Origin: JAOUJD01 sp963841815
Lineage (GTDB): Bacteria > Pseudomonadota > Gammaproteobacteria > Burkholderiales > Burkholderiaceae_F
Length of the DNA: 64,000 nt
Assembly (NCBI GenBank): GCA_963841815.1
Contig: CAWJEE010000016.1
Span: forward strand, 62,001-126,000
Direction of reading: 5' to 3'
This document shows positions 53,870 to 63,147 of this stretch, piece by piece (the first letter of the stretch is position 1; each line of letters starts with the position of its first letter). Below the pieces are notes generated by a model, which was not told the origin of the DNA, made no database searches, and was given only the letters and a program-made list of their open reading frames with translations. The position numbers were made by a program, and so were the translations under genes.

Positions 53870-54724
53870 CTACGTCATCGCCAGCCGTTGCTTGCGCTTC
53901 GGCGGCGCGAAGCGCGCGTCGACTGCCGCGAGATCCCGGTCCGTCAGAACCAGCGCTGCGGCGGCGAGGTTCTCGCGCAGGTGCCTCTCGTGTCCGGCCT
54001 TGGGGATCGCGATCACGTCCGGCTGGCGCAGGACCCATGCGAGCGCGACCGGTGCGGCGCTGACGCCCAGCCGGTTGCCGATCTCCGCGAGGGTTGGATC
54101 CGACGCGAGCGCGCCCTGGTCGATCGGGCAGTAGGCCATGGTGGCCACGGAACGCCGGCGCTGCGCGGGCAGCAGGTCGAACTCGATGCCGCGCTCGCTC
54201 GCCGAGTAGTAGACCTGATTCGCCACGCAGTGCGGCCCGCCGGCCACGCCCCACAGTTCGTCCATGTCGTCGACGTCGAAGTTGCTGACACCCCACGCGC
54301 GGATCCGGCCGCACTCGCGCAAGGCCTCGAACGCCGCGACCGTCTCGCTCAGCGGATGGCCGCCGCGCCAGTGGAGGAGGTAGAGGTCGACGTGAGCCAC
54401 GCCCAATCGCTCGAGGCTGCGCTCGCACGCCGAGACCGCTGCCTTGCGGCCGGCGTTGCTCGGCAGGACCTTCGTGACGAGGAATACGTCCTCGCGCCGG
54501 ACGGTGCCCGTCTGCAAGGCCCCGCGCAGCGCTTCGCCGACCACGCGCTCGGCGCCGCCGTCACCGTACATCTCGGCCGTGTCGATCAGCCGGTAGCCGC
54601 ATTCGAGCGCCTGCCGCACGGCCGCCACATCGGCCGCGTGAGAGGACCGTGATTCGCCCATCCGCCAGGTACCGAGCCCGAGGCACGGCACCTGGACGCC
54701 ATCGGCGAGTCGGACCATTCGCAT
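53870..54724 (-). CDS. Aldo/keto reductase
   Basis: A 284-residue cytosolic aldo/keto reductase of the AKR5-like (DkgA/YeaE) group. Catalytic Asp and Tyr lie in LIDTAEMYGDGGAERVVG, Lys in FLVTKVLP, His in LYLLHWRG. The NADPH side has VLRQPDVIAIPKAGHERHLRENLAA. ATG at 54724 (or 54718) starts the mature family N-terminus. No Tat signal, unlike the reductase at 38427-39377. Confidence 0.92.
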   Translation of the reverse strand: MRMVRLADGVQVPCLGLGTWRMGESRSSHAADVAAVRQALECGYRLIDTAEMYGDGGAERVVGEALRGALQTGTVRREDVFLVTKVLPSNAGRKAAVSACERSLERLGVAHVDLYLLHWRGGHPLSETVAAFEALRECGRIRAWGVSNFDVDDMDELWGVAGGPHCVANQVYYSASERGIEFDLLPAQRRRSVATMAYCPIDQGALASDPTLAEIGNRLGVSAAPVALAWVLRQPDVIAIPKAGHERHLRENLAAAALVLTDRDLAAVDARFAPPKRKQRLAMT

Positions 54725-54922
54725 GGCGGGATCTTGGCACGTGCAGCGACTGCCCCGGCTTGACTCGATTCGCACGCCCGGCGGGCCAGCAATGCACGGA
54801 ACTGGTGCGCTCCTCTGGACGGATGTCTCTACAGAACGCGCATACGGGTCGGCACCGATCTTGCTGCAGTGCACGAAAATGCGGGTCCGCCGTTATATGC
54901 CTTTCCCCCGGAACCACACGGA

Positions 54923-56449
54923 ATGTCACTGTCGCGATCGCTCGACGCACGCCTGCTTGTCCTGCTGCTGGCAGCGGGCTTTGTCGCCGCCGCCCCGCCG
55001 GTCGCCGCATTCGGCTTCGACGACGTCGACCGGATGGCGAAGGAACTCGCCAGCCGGCCCCAGCCCAAACCGGCCTTCGTGCTGCCGAAGGCGCTGAAGG
55101 ACCTGACCTACGACCAGACGCGGGACATCCGCTTCAACCCTGACCGCGCCCTGTGGCGAGCCGACAAGCTCCCGTACGAGATCCAGTTCTTTCACCTCGG
55201 AGGCTATTTCGACCAGCCGGTCCGGGTCCACGAAATCGCGGGCGCCAGCGTCCGGGAAATCACGTTCGACCCGGCCAGCTTCGACTACGGCGCCAACAGG
55301 CTCGATCCGGCCCAGTTGCAGAAGCTCGGCTTCGCCGGCTTCCGCATCCACTATCCGTTGAACACGCCGCGGCACAAGGACGAGCTGGCCGTGTTCCTCG
55401 GCGCGAGCTACTTCCGCCTGCTCGGGAAGGGCCAGCGCTACGGAGCCTCGGCGCGCGGCCTGGCGCTCGACACCGGCGAGCGCGGCGGCGAGGAGTTCCC
55501 GCGTTTCGAGCAGTTCTGGATCGAGAAGCCGGCGCGCAGCGCCACGCGCCTCGTGCTGTACGCGCTGCTCGATTCGAAGCGCGTGACCGGCGCCTACCGT
55601 TTCGTGCTGAAGCCCGGCGACGAGACCGTCGCCGAGGTGCAGTCCCGGCTGTACTTCCGCGAGGCGGTCGGCAAGATCGGAATCGCGCCCGTAACCTCGA
55701 TGTTCACGTACGGCGAGAACCAGCCGGGCAGCGGCGACGGATTCCGGCCGGAGGTCCACGACTCGGATGGCCTGTCGATCGCGTCGGCCAACGGTGAGTG
55801 GATCTGGCGGCCGCTGGTGAATCCGAAGCGCCTGCTGACGACTTCGTTCTCCCTTCCCGGCACGCGTGGCTTCGGCCTGATGCAGCGCGATCGCGCGTTC
55901 GCGAGTTACGAGGATCTCGAGGCGCGCTACGACCTGCGACCGAGCCTGTGGGTCGAGCCGACGTCGAGCTGGGGTCCTGGTCGCGTCGAGCTCGTGCAGA
56001 TACCGACGCCGGACGAGACGAACGACAACATCGTCGCGTACTGGGTGCCGGCGGAGGCCCCGAAGGCCGGCGCGTCGCTGGCGTACTCGTACCGGCTGTT
56101 GGCGCTGAAGAACAGCGAGCGCCGGCCGCCGACGTCTTGGGTGGCGCAGTCGCGCCGTGGCCGTGGGTTCCAGGCGCTGCCGGACGACGTCGTGAAGTTC
56201 AACGTCGACTTCGAGGGGCCGGCGCTGGCGCGATTGCCGCCCGGAACCGACATCGAAGCCGACCTGGCGCTGACGAACGGGGTCCGCCAGCTGCTGGTCG
56301 TCCACCCGAACGAAGTCCGGGGCGGATGGCGGCTCGTCGTGCAGGCGAAGCGCACCGACAAGGAGAAGCCGATGGAGCTGCGCGCGCATCTGCGCCGCGG
56401 CAATCAAACATTGAGCGAGACATGGAGCTACATCGTCCCCACCCCGTGA
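54923..56449 (+). CDS. opgG: Periplasmic glucan biosynthesis protein OpgG
   Basis: A 508-residue periplasmic protein with a cleaved signal peptide (LLVLLLAAGFVAAAPPVAAFG). It is required for synthesis and branching of osmoregulated periplasmic glucans. Family landmarks: AKELASRPQPKP, FHLGGYFDQPVRVHEI, GASYFRLLGKGQRYGASARGLALDT, FTYGENQPG and DNIVAYWVPAEAPKAGA. ATG at 54923 gives the proper signal peptide. The downstream glucosyltransferase start overlaps its 3' end. Confidence 0.95.
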   Translation: MSLSRSLDARLLVLLLAAGFVAAAPPVAAFGFDDVDRMAKELASRPQPKPAFVLPKALKDLTYDQTRDIRFNPDRALWRADKLPYEIQFFHLGGYFDQPVRVHEIAGASVREITFDPASFDYGANRLDPAQLQKLGFAGFRIHYPLNTPRHKDELAVFLGASYFRLLGKGQRYGASARGLALDTGERGGEEFPRFEQFWIEKPARSATRLVLYALLDSKRVTGAYRFVLKPGDETVAEVQSRLYFREAVGKIGIAPVTSMFTYGENQPGSGDGFRPEVHDSDGLSIASANGEWIWRPLVNPKRLLTTSFSLPGTRGFGLMQRDRAFASYEDLEARYDLRPSLWVEPTSSWGPGRVELVQIPTPDETNDNIVAYWVPAEAPKAGASLAYSYRLLALKNSERRPPTSWVAQSRRGRGFQALPDDVVKFNVDFEGPALARLPPGTDIEADLALTNGVRQLLVVHPNEVRGGWRLVVQAKRTDKEKPMELRAHLRRGNQTLSETWSYIVPTP

Positions 56450-58692
56450 ACCTTCCGCCGAAGTCGCCGGCCGCGGCGCCGCTCGCGCCGCCGATGCGCC
56501 GCACTCCCATGGCGGCGACCCCGTGGCGCGGGCTGTCGCTGCTCAGCTGGCTGTTTCGCCGCGAGCCGGGACCAGCCGACGTCGACGGTCCTGCGCGCGG
56601 GGCGGGCCGGCGCCGCCGGCTCGTGCTGCTGGTGCTTTCGCTCGCACCGGCGGTCTATGCGACCTACCTGCTGAGCGGACTGCTTCCCCGTGAGGCGTCG
56701 TCGAGCGCGGAGAAGGCGCTGCTGGCGGTGTTCGCCGTCCTGTCCTGCTGGCTCGCGGCCGGCTTCTGGACCGCGATGATGGGGTTCGTCGTGCTGTTGC
56801 GTGGCGGCGACCGCCATCTGGTCTCGCGGTCGGCGGCCGGGACCGGCCCCTTGCCGGACGAGGGCCGCACCGCGGTCGTGATGCCGATCTGCAACGAGGA
56901 CGTGCAGCGCGTCTTCGCCGGCCTGCGCGCGACGATCGAGTCGGTCGGCCGCGCCGGCGCGCTCGCGCACTTCGACTTCTTCATCCTCTCCGACAGCAGC
57001 GAGCCGGACGCCTGCGTCGGCGAGCTCGACGCATGCAACGCGCTGCGCGAGACGCTGGGCAGCGACGTGCGGCTGTTCTACCGCCGGCGCGAACGCCGGG
57101 TGAAGCGCAAGAGCGGCAACCTCGACGACTTCTGCCGCCGCTGGGGCGCGCTGTACCGGTACATGGTCGTGCTGGACGCCGACAGCGTCATGAGCGGCGA
57201 GTGCCTGTCGACGCTGGTGCGCCTGATGGAGGCGCGTCCGGACGCGGGCATCATCCAGACCGCCCCGCGCGCGGTCGGCCGCGACACGCTGCACGCGCGC
57301 ATCCAGCAGTTCGCCAACCAGGTCTACGGCCCGCTCTTCACCGCCGGCCTGCACTACTGGCAACTCGGCGAGTCGCACTACTGGGGCCACAACGCGATCA
57401 TCCGGCTCGATCCCTTCATGAAGCACTGCGTGCTCGCTCCGCTGCCGGGCCGCGGCGCGCCTCGCCGGCGAGATCCTGTCGCACGACTTCGTCGAGGCCG
57501 CGCTGATGCGGCGGGCCGGTTACGGCGTTTGGATCGCGTACGACCTGCCGGGCAGCTACGAGGAGATGCCGTCGAACCTGATCGAGGAGGTCGGCCGCGA
57601 CCGCCGGTGGTGCCACGGCAACCTGATGAACGCGCGGCTGATGTTCGCGCCCGGCATGCACCCGGTGCACCGCACCGTGTTCCTGACCGGCGCGCTCGCC
57701 TACGTGTCGGCTCCCTTGTGGGCCGGCTTTCTCGCTGCTGTCGACGTGGGTGCTGGTGACGAACGCCAACGCCGATCCCGAGTACTTCGTCATTCCGTAC
57801 CAGCTGTTTCCGCTGTGGCCGTCGTGGAATCCGCAGGACGCGCTCGCCTTGCTGGCGGCGGTCGCGTCGATGCTGTTCCTGCCGAAGCTGCTCGCTGCCC
57901 TGGTCGCGGGTGCGCGAGACGCGCGGGCGTTCGGCGGCCTGCTTCGCCTCGTGCTGAGCGTCGTGCTGGAGTTCGTGGTCAGCGCGCTCCTTGCGCCGAT
58001 CCGCATGCTGTTCCACACGCAGTTCGTCCTCGCCGCGCTCGCGGGCTGGGCGATCCAGTGGAAGTCGCCGAAGCGCGAGGATGCCTCGACGTCGTTCCAG
58101 GAAGCGATCGACCGGCATGGCTGGCAGACGCTGGTCGGCGTGGCGTGGGTAGGGGTGGTCGCCTGGCAGGCTCCGGGCTTCCTGCCGTGGATCGCGCCGG
58201 TCGCGGTCGGCCTGCTGCTCGCGGTGCCGCTGTCGGCGCTGATGAGCCGCACGTCGCTCGGCATCGGCGCCCGTGCCGCGGGTCTCTTCCTGACGCCGGA
58301 CGAGACTCGCGCCGACACCGGAGGTGACCGCGACGAGCCAGTATGCGGGCGAAGCACGTCCGCAGCCGCGGTTCGCCGACGCGGTGCTCGATCCCGACCT
58401 GTTCCTGGTGGTGCGCCAGGCAGCCCGACGTCGTTCACCGATGGCAGCTGCCCAGCGCCAGCGCCTCGTCGAGCGTGCCTTGCTGTCCGGTCCGGACGCG
58501 CTCTCGCCGGCCGAGCGGCGCCTGCTGCTGGGCGATGCCGAGGCGCTCGCGACACTGTATCGCGCGGTTCGGTCGGCGCCGGTCCATCCGGGCTGGACGT
58601 CGCGCGGCGCGAAGTCGCGCGCCACGATCCACGCCCTTGCCAAGGGTCCGGGCACGCGTCGGCGCGCTCCGGCCACGCTTGCTCGCGGCTAG
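56422..58692 (+). pseudogene. opgH: Glucans biosynthesis glucosyltransferase OpgH, frame broken three times
   Basis: Inner-membrane family-2 glycosyltransferase that polymerises the beta-glucan backbone from UDP-glucose. Visible: N-terminal TM pair, VVMPICNEDVQRVFAGL, ILSDSSEPD, the DxD-type motif VVLDADSVMSG, SHDFVEAALMRRAGYGVWI and RRWCHGNLMNARLM. The frame shifts by +1 near 57458, 57732 and 58308. Restored, it has ~755 residues, reasonable for OpgH. The start is ATG 56422 or GTG 56446, the latter a four-base overlap with opgG. Same-direction lesions with conserved sequence on both sides suggest sequence error. Confidence 0.88.
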
Positions 58693-58744
58693 CGCGGCGC
58701 GCCACGGGCCCGCGGCACGGCTCGGCGCTCCGGGGTCCGCTGCG

Positions 58745-58764
58745 GTCCGCGCCCGGGCGCGGAC
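58745..58764. repeat. Perfect 20-bp GC palindrome between convergent genes
   Basis: GTCCGCGCCC/GGGCGCGGAC with no loop, in the 102-bp gap between opgH and the convergent membrane-anchored protein gene. It has no T-tract. Possibly a bidirectional transcription-end structure. Confidence 0.4.
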
Positions 58765-58794
58765 GGTCGCGCGGGGGACGCGGCGAGGCCGTCG

Positions 58795-59286
58795 TCAGCG
58801 CGGTAGTGCGGCGCCGCGTTCCTGCTCGGCCAGCCGCCGCATGTAGGCCGCGAACTTCGGGTCCTCGCCCTTCAGCAATTGCGGCAGGCGGTCGTAGAAG
58901 GCGTCGCGGCGCAGCCATTCGCGCATGAAGTCCTCCCACGAGTTCCAGCGCCGCCGCTGGGCCTCGTTCATGTGGTCGCTGTAGGCCGTGATGTAGGCGC
59001 GCTCGAGGAGCGAGATCAGCATGTCGAAGATGGCGAGCTTGCGTTCCTGCTGCTCCGCGGTGAGGTCGGGCGTCGCGGCCTGGCTGCGCAGGCGCAGGTC
59101 CGGGTTGTCGATCACCACCCGCAGGAAGTCGTTGTAGGCATCCGACAGCAGCTGGTAGACCTCGTCCTCCTCGTTGCGGCGCTCGCGGCGTTGCTCGGCG
59201 ATGAACACCGCAATCGCGAGCGGCAGGCCGACCACCGTCACCACGTAGCTCGCCAATTCCCAGAACCAGGCGTCGAAAACAAACAC
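58795..59286 (-). CDS. Membrane-anchored protein of unknown function
   Basis: A 163-residue protein: one N-terminal membrane helix (FWELASYVVTVVGLPLAIAVFIAEQ) followed by a long helical cytosolic domain (RRERRNEEDEVYQLLSDAYNDFLRVVIDNPDLRL...WNSWEDFMREWLRRDAFYDRLPQLL). GTG at 59286 was chosen because TAGGAG lies upstream and the homologous N-terminus begins there. It follows the Crp/Fnr gene by 11 bases, so is probably in its operon. Not otherwise recognised. Confidence 0.75.
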   Translation of the reverse strand: MFVFDAWFWELASYVVTVVGLPLAIAVFIAEQRRERRNEEDEVYQLLSDAYNDFLRVVIDNPDLRLRSQAATPDLTAEQQERKLAIFDMLISLLERAYITAYSDHMNEAQRRRWNSWEDFMREWLRRDAFYDRLPQLLKGEDPKFAAYMRRLAEQERGAALPR

Positions 59287-59297
59287 TCGGTGTGCTC

Positions 59298-59987
59298 CTA
59301 GCTGCCGTAACGCCGCAGCCGCGCGAGGTCGCGGATGCGGATGCTGCCGTACTCGATGTGCAGCAGCCCTTCGCGCGACAGCACCTGCAGCGCCTGGTTC
59401 ACGCGCTGCCGCGAAACCCCCGACAGGTAGCCGATTTCCTCCTGGGAGATCTCGAGCTGCTCGCGGTGGCCGGGGTACAGCAGCGGGTTGAACAGTTCCG
59501 CCAGGCACCGCGCGACGCGCGCATCGGGCTCCAGCAGCCGCTCGTACTCGATCATCGCGATGAACTGGCCGAGGCGCTCGTTCAGCTGGATCAGCAGGAA
59601 GCGGTTGAACGGGATGCTCGTGCCGAGCAGCCAGTCGAAGGTCGCGCGCGGCATCCACGCGATGCGGCTGTCGCGCAGGGCTACGACGTCGTACTTGCGG
59701 GGCTCGTCCTTGAGCAGCGAGCCCTCGCCGAACCAGCCGCCCGGGCCGATTCCGGTGAACGTCGCGCTCTTTCCGGCTTGTGACACGACGTTGATCTTGA
59801 TCAGTCCCTCGATCACGCCGGTCCACGCCTCGACCATCTCGCCCTTGCGCATCACCACGCTGCCGCCCGTGTAGCGGCGCTCCTCCACCTCGGCCAGCAC
59901 GCGCTGGCGCTGGTCCTCGGTGAGATGAGGCCACCAGGCGCTGGTGGACATCATGTCGGCAAGGCGCGGGGGATCCTGTTCGGCCAT
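59298..59987 (-). CDS. Crp/Fnr-family transcriptional regulator
   Basis: A 229-residue Crp/Fnr regulator. The cyclic-nucleotide-binding-like N-domain (GGSVVMRKGEMVEAWTGVIEGLIKIN; GIGPGGWFGEGSLL) is followed by a helix-turn-helix (LEISQEEIGYLSGVSRQRVNQALQVLSREGLLHIEYGSIRI). No N-terminal Fnr cysteines are seen, so it does not look like an oxygen sensor. It is divergent from the acyl-CoA synthetase gene with a TGTCG-N6-CGACA site between them, so autoregulation and control of that operon are likely. Confidence 0.92.
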   Translation of the reverse strand: MAEQDPPRLADMMSTSAWWPHLTEDQRQRVLAEVEERRYTGGSVVMRKGEMVEAWTGVIEGLIKINVVSQAGKSATFTGIGPGGWFGEGSLLKDEPRKYDVVALRDSRIAWMPRATFDWLLGTSIPFNRFLLIQLNERLGQFIAMIEYERLLEPDARVARCLAELFNPLLYPGHREQLEISQEEIGYLSGVSRQRVNQALQVLSREGLLHIEYGSIRIRDLARLRRYGS

Positions 59988-60008
59988 GGGTGCGATTGTC
60001 CCGCAAGA

Positions 60009-60026
60009 CTGTCGTCCGGGCGACAG
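60009..60026. promoter_or_regulatory. Crp/Fnr-like inverted repeat (TGTCG-N6-CGACA), copy 2
   Basis: CTGTCG-TCCGGG-CGACAG lies 22 bases upstream of the Crp/Fnr start and ~100 bases before the acyl-CoA synthetase start. Its arms and spacing equal those of the element at 14530-14545 except for one central base. Likely the binding site of the adjacent regulator. Confidence 0.55.
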
Positions 60027-60127
60027 CGCCGCCGGACGGCTCGCCGTACCGTGCCCCTGACAGCCCGCGACCGATGGCGGCCAAGGGCTGGGTTAAGCTA
60101 GCCGAACAAGAGACGCGGCCACCATCG

Positions 60128-62102
60128 ATGCCGCGCATTCAGGAGACAGACGTGACAGCGAGCACCGCCGCTGACACATTTCCGCGCCTGCTGATGCAGC
60201 ACGCCAGGGTCCGCCCGGGCGCGACTGCCATTCGCGAGAAGGACCTCGGCATCTGGCAGAGCTGGAGCTGGGTCGAGATGCTGCAGGAGGTGCGCGAGAT
60301 CGCGGCTGGCCTGCTGCAGGCGGGGTTCAGGCGCGGCGAGCACCTGGCCATCATCGGCGAGAACCGGCCACGCCTCTATTTCACGATGTGCGCGGCCCAG
60401 TGCCTCGGCGGTGTCCCGGTGCCGATGTACCAGGATGCCGTCGCGGCCGAGATGGCGTTCGTGTTCGACAACGCCGAGATCCGCTTCGCCATGGTCGAGG
60501 ACCAGGAGCAGGTGGACAAGGTGCTCGAGATCCGCGAGAAAGTCGCGCACATCAAGCGCATCTTCTACGACGATCCGCGCGGACTGAGGCACTACGACCA
60601 GCCGGGCCTCGCCTCGTACGATCAGCTCCGGTCGCTGGGGCAGGCCTACCTCAAGGAGCGCCCGGGCGCGGTGGACGACGAGATCGCGCTGGGCAAGGCA
60701 AACGACGTCGCCGCGATGTTCTACACGTCGGGCACGACGGGCAACCCGAAGGGCGTGGTGCTCGGCTACGACAACCTGATCGCGGCGGGCGACGCAGGGG
60801 CGGAGATGGAAGCGCTGACCTCGAAGGAGGAGGTGCTGGCCTACCTGCCGATGGCGTGGATCGGCCAGAACATCTTTTCGTACACGCAGTGGATGGTGTG
60901 CGGCTTCACCGTGAACTGCCCGGAGTCGGCGACGACCGTTTCCGCGGACATGCGGGAGATCGGGCCGACGTACTACTTCGCGCCGCCGCGCGTGCTCGAA
61001 GCCCTGCTCACACAGGTGATGATCCGGATGGAGGACGCCTCCGCGATCAAGCGCAGGATGTTCCACTTCTTCATGGACGTCGCGCGGCGCGTGGGCGGGC
61101 GCCTGCTGGATGGCCGTCCGGTCGGACTCGGCGACCGCATGCTGCACAGCCTCGGCGACCTGTTCGTGTACGCGCCGCTGCGCAACGCGCTCGGCATGAG
61201 CCGCATCCGCGTGGCCTACACGGCGGGCGAGGCGATCGGGCCGGACCTCTTCACCTTCTACCGCTCGCTCGGCATCAACCTGAAGCAGCTCTACGGTTCC
61301 ACGGAGACGTCGGTGTTCGTCTGCGTGCAGCCGAATGGCGGCGTGAAGCCGGACACCGTCGGTCCGCCGGTCAAGGGGGTCGAGATCCGGCTGACCGACC
61401 TCGGCGAGATCCTGATCCGCTCGCCGGGCCTGTTCCGCGAGTACTACAAGTCCCCGGACGCAACACGCGAGGCCAAGGACCCGGAAGGCTGGTTCCATAC
61501 CGGCGATGCCGGGTACTTCGACCAGGAAGGCCACCTGAAGATCATCGACCGCGCGAAGGACGTCGGAAAGCTGGCGGACGGGACGCTGTTCGCGCCGAAG
61601 TACATCGAGAACAAGCTGAAGTTCTACCCGACCATCAAGGAGGCGGTGGCCTTCGGTGACCAGCGCGACATGGTGTGCGTGTTCGTCAACATCGACTACG
61701 AAGCGGTCGGCAACTGGGCCGAGCGAAACAACCTGCCGTACGCAGGCTACACGGACCTCGCCGGCAAGCCCCAGGTGCTCGAACGGATCCGGGAAGCGGT
61801 GGAGAAGGTGAACGCCGATCTCGCCAGCGATCCCAAGCTCGCCAATGCGCAGATCCACCGGTTCATCGTCCTGCACAAGGAACTGGATGCCGACGACGAC
61901 GAGCTGACGCGCACGCGCAAGGTGCGTCGCCGCTTCATCCACGACAAGTACGACGTGCTGGTCGATGCGATGTACGGCGGCAGGTCGGAGCAGTACATCG
62001 AGACGATGGTGAAGTTCGAGGATGGTCGCACCGGCAACGATCAGCGCGACCCTGAAGGTGAACGAAGCCCGGGTGCACGCGCCCATGAAGGCGGCGGCGT
62101 GA
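60128..62102 (+). CDS. AMP-binding acyl-CoA synthetase, long-chain type (C-terminal frame change)
   Basis: A ~657-residue adenylate-forming enzyme that activates fatty acids to acyl-CoA. Motifs: P-loop MFYTSGTTGNPKGVVLGY, YGSTETS, WFHTGDAGYFDQEGHLKIIDRAKD, and C-terminal TRTRKVRRRFI. The start at 60128 (MPRIQETDV) fits family N-termini. The open frame runs to 62116, but one base extra near 62031 hides the true tail (DGRTATISATLKVNEARVHAPMKAAA), which ends at 62102. It heads an operon with a small membrane protein and Liv-type ABC genes, so an acyl or aromatic acid is probably imported and activated. Confidence 0.9.
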
Positions 62103-62112
62103 GGCCGATGCG

Positions 62113-62364
62113 ATGAGCCCGCGCGTGCTGATCGCCGTCGTCTGCCTCGTGGCCGGGGTGATGCTCGCCGCGTGGTCGCTCGCGTCCGGCCAGTTGCTGC
62201 TCGCGCTGGCGGGCTTCGCGCTGATCTTCGTCTTCCTTTACCTGGCGATGGAGGCCATGTCGAAGGCCGGGAAGCCGAAGGACGGAATCCGGCCGGCGGC
62301 CAACGCCGCATGGTCGATGAAGGACCAGCCGCCGGGCGGCAACCAGAGCGAGGGGCCGCGATGA
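62113..62364 (+). CDS. Small membrane protein in the acyl-CoA synthetase/Liv operon
   Basis: An 83-residue protein with two adjacent hydrophobic helices (VLIAVVCLVAGVMLAAWSLA; LLLALAGFALIFVFLYLAM) and a polar C-terminal tail. The ATG lies 10 bases after the synthetase stop, and the stop overlaps the livG ATG (ATGA), so it is translationally coupled. Not recognised; it may help assemble the transporter or anchor the synthetase. Confidence 0.75.
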   Translation: MSPRVLIAVVCLVAGVMLAAWSLASGQLLLALAGFALIFVFLYLAMEAMSKAGKPKDGIRPAANAAWSMKDQPPGGNQSEGPR

Positions 62365-63146
62365 GCGGGCGCAAGATCGGCGAGGTGATCCTCGACCTGG
62401 CGGACGTGTCGCTGTCGTTCGGCGGCGTGAAGGCGCTGCAGAACATCTCGTTCAACGTCAGGGAGCACGAGATCCGCGCAATCATCGGCCCCAACGGCGC
62501 CGGCAAGAGCTCGATGCTGAACGTGATCAACGGCGTCTACACGCCGCAGCAGGGCCGCATCACGTTCCACGGGCAAGGTGCGTGGCACATGGATCCGCAC
62601 GATGCGGCCTCCAGCGGCATCGGCCGCACCTTCCAGAGCCTCGCCCTTTTCAAGGGCATGAGCGTGCTGGACAACATCATGACCGGGCGCAACCTGCGGA
62701 TGCGGACGGGGCTGCTGTCGCAGGCCATCCATCTCGGGTTCGCCCGGCGCGAGGAACTGCGCCACCGCGAGTTCGTCGAGCACATCATCGACTTCCTCGA
62801 GATCCAGGCGTACCGCAAGACATCGGTCGGTCGGTTGCCATACGGGCTGCAGAAGCGCGTCGACCTCGGCCGGGCCCTGGCGATGGAGCCGAAGCTGCTG
62901 CTGCTCGACGAGCCGATGGCGGGCATGAACCTCGAGGAGAAGGAGGACATGTGCCGCTTCGTCCTCGACGTCAACGACGAGTTCGGGACGACGATCGTGC
63001 TGATCGAGCACGACATGGGCGTCGTGATGGACATCTCGGACCGCGTCGTGGTGCTCGACTACGGCAAGAAGATCGGCGACGGCACGCCGGACGAAGTCCG
63101 CAGCAGCCAGGCGGTGATCGACGCCTACCTCGGAGTGTCGCACTGA
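62361..63146 (+). CDS. livG: Branched-chain-type ABC transporter ATP-binding protein
   Basis: A 261-residue ATPase of the LivG class. Walker A is GPNGAGKSS, the Q-loop region is GIGRTFQSLALFKGMSVLDNIM, the family-specific signature is PYGLQKRVDLGRAL, Walker B is LLLLDEPMAGM and the switch His is in LIEHDMGVVMDISDRVVVLDYG. Starts in an ATGA overlap with the small membrane protein. It powers import with livH and presumably a livM, livF and binding protein beyond the right edge. Confidence 0.93.
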   Translation: MSGRKIGEVILDLADVSLSFGGVKALQNISFNVREHEIRAIIGPNGAGKSSMLNVINGVYTPQQGRITFHGQGAWHMDPHDAASSGIGRTFQSLALFKGMSVLDNIMTGRNLRMRTGLLSQAIHLGFARREELRHREFVEHIIDFLEIQAYRKTSVGRLPYGLQKRVDLGRALAMEPKLLLLDEPMAGMNLEEKEDMCRFVLDVNDEFGTTIVLIEHDMGVVMDISDRVVVLDYGKKIGDGTPDEVRSSQAVIDAYLGVSH

Positions 63147-63147
63147 A

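Noticed and set aside
60098..62530. Minus-strand 810-residue open frame opposite the acyl-CoA synthetase
   Set aside because: It mirrors codon positions of a well-conserved gene on the plus strand and shows no domain.
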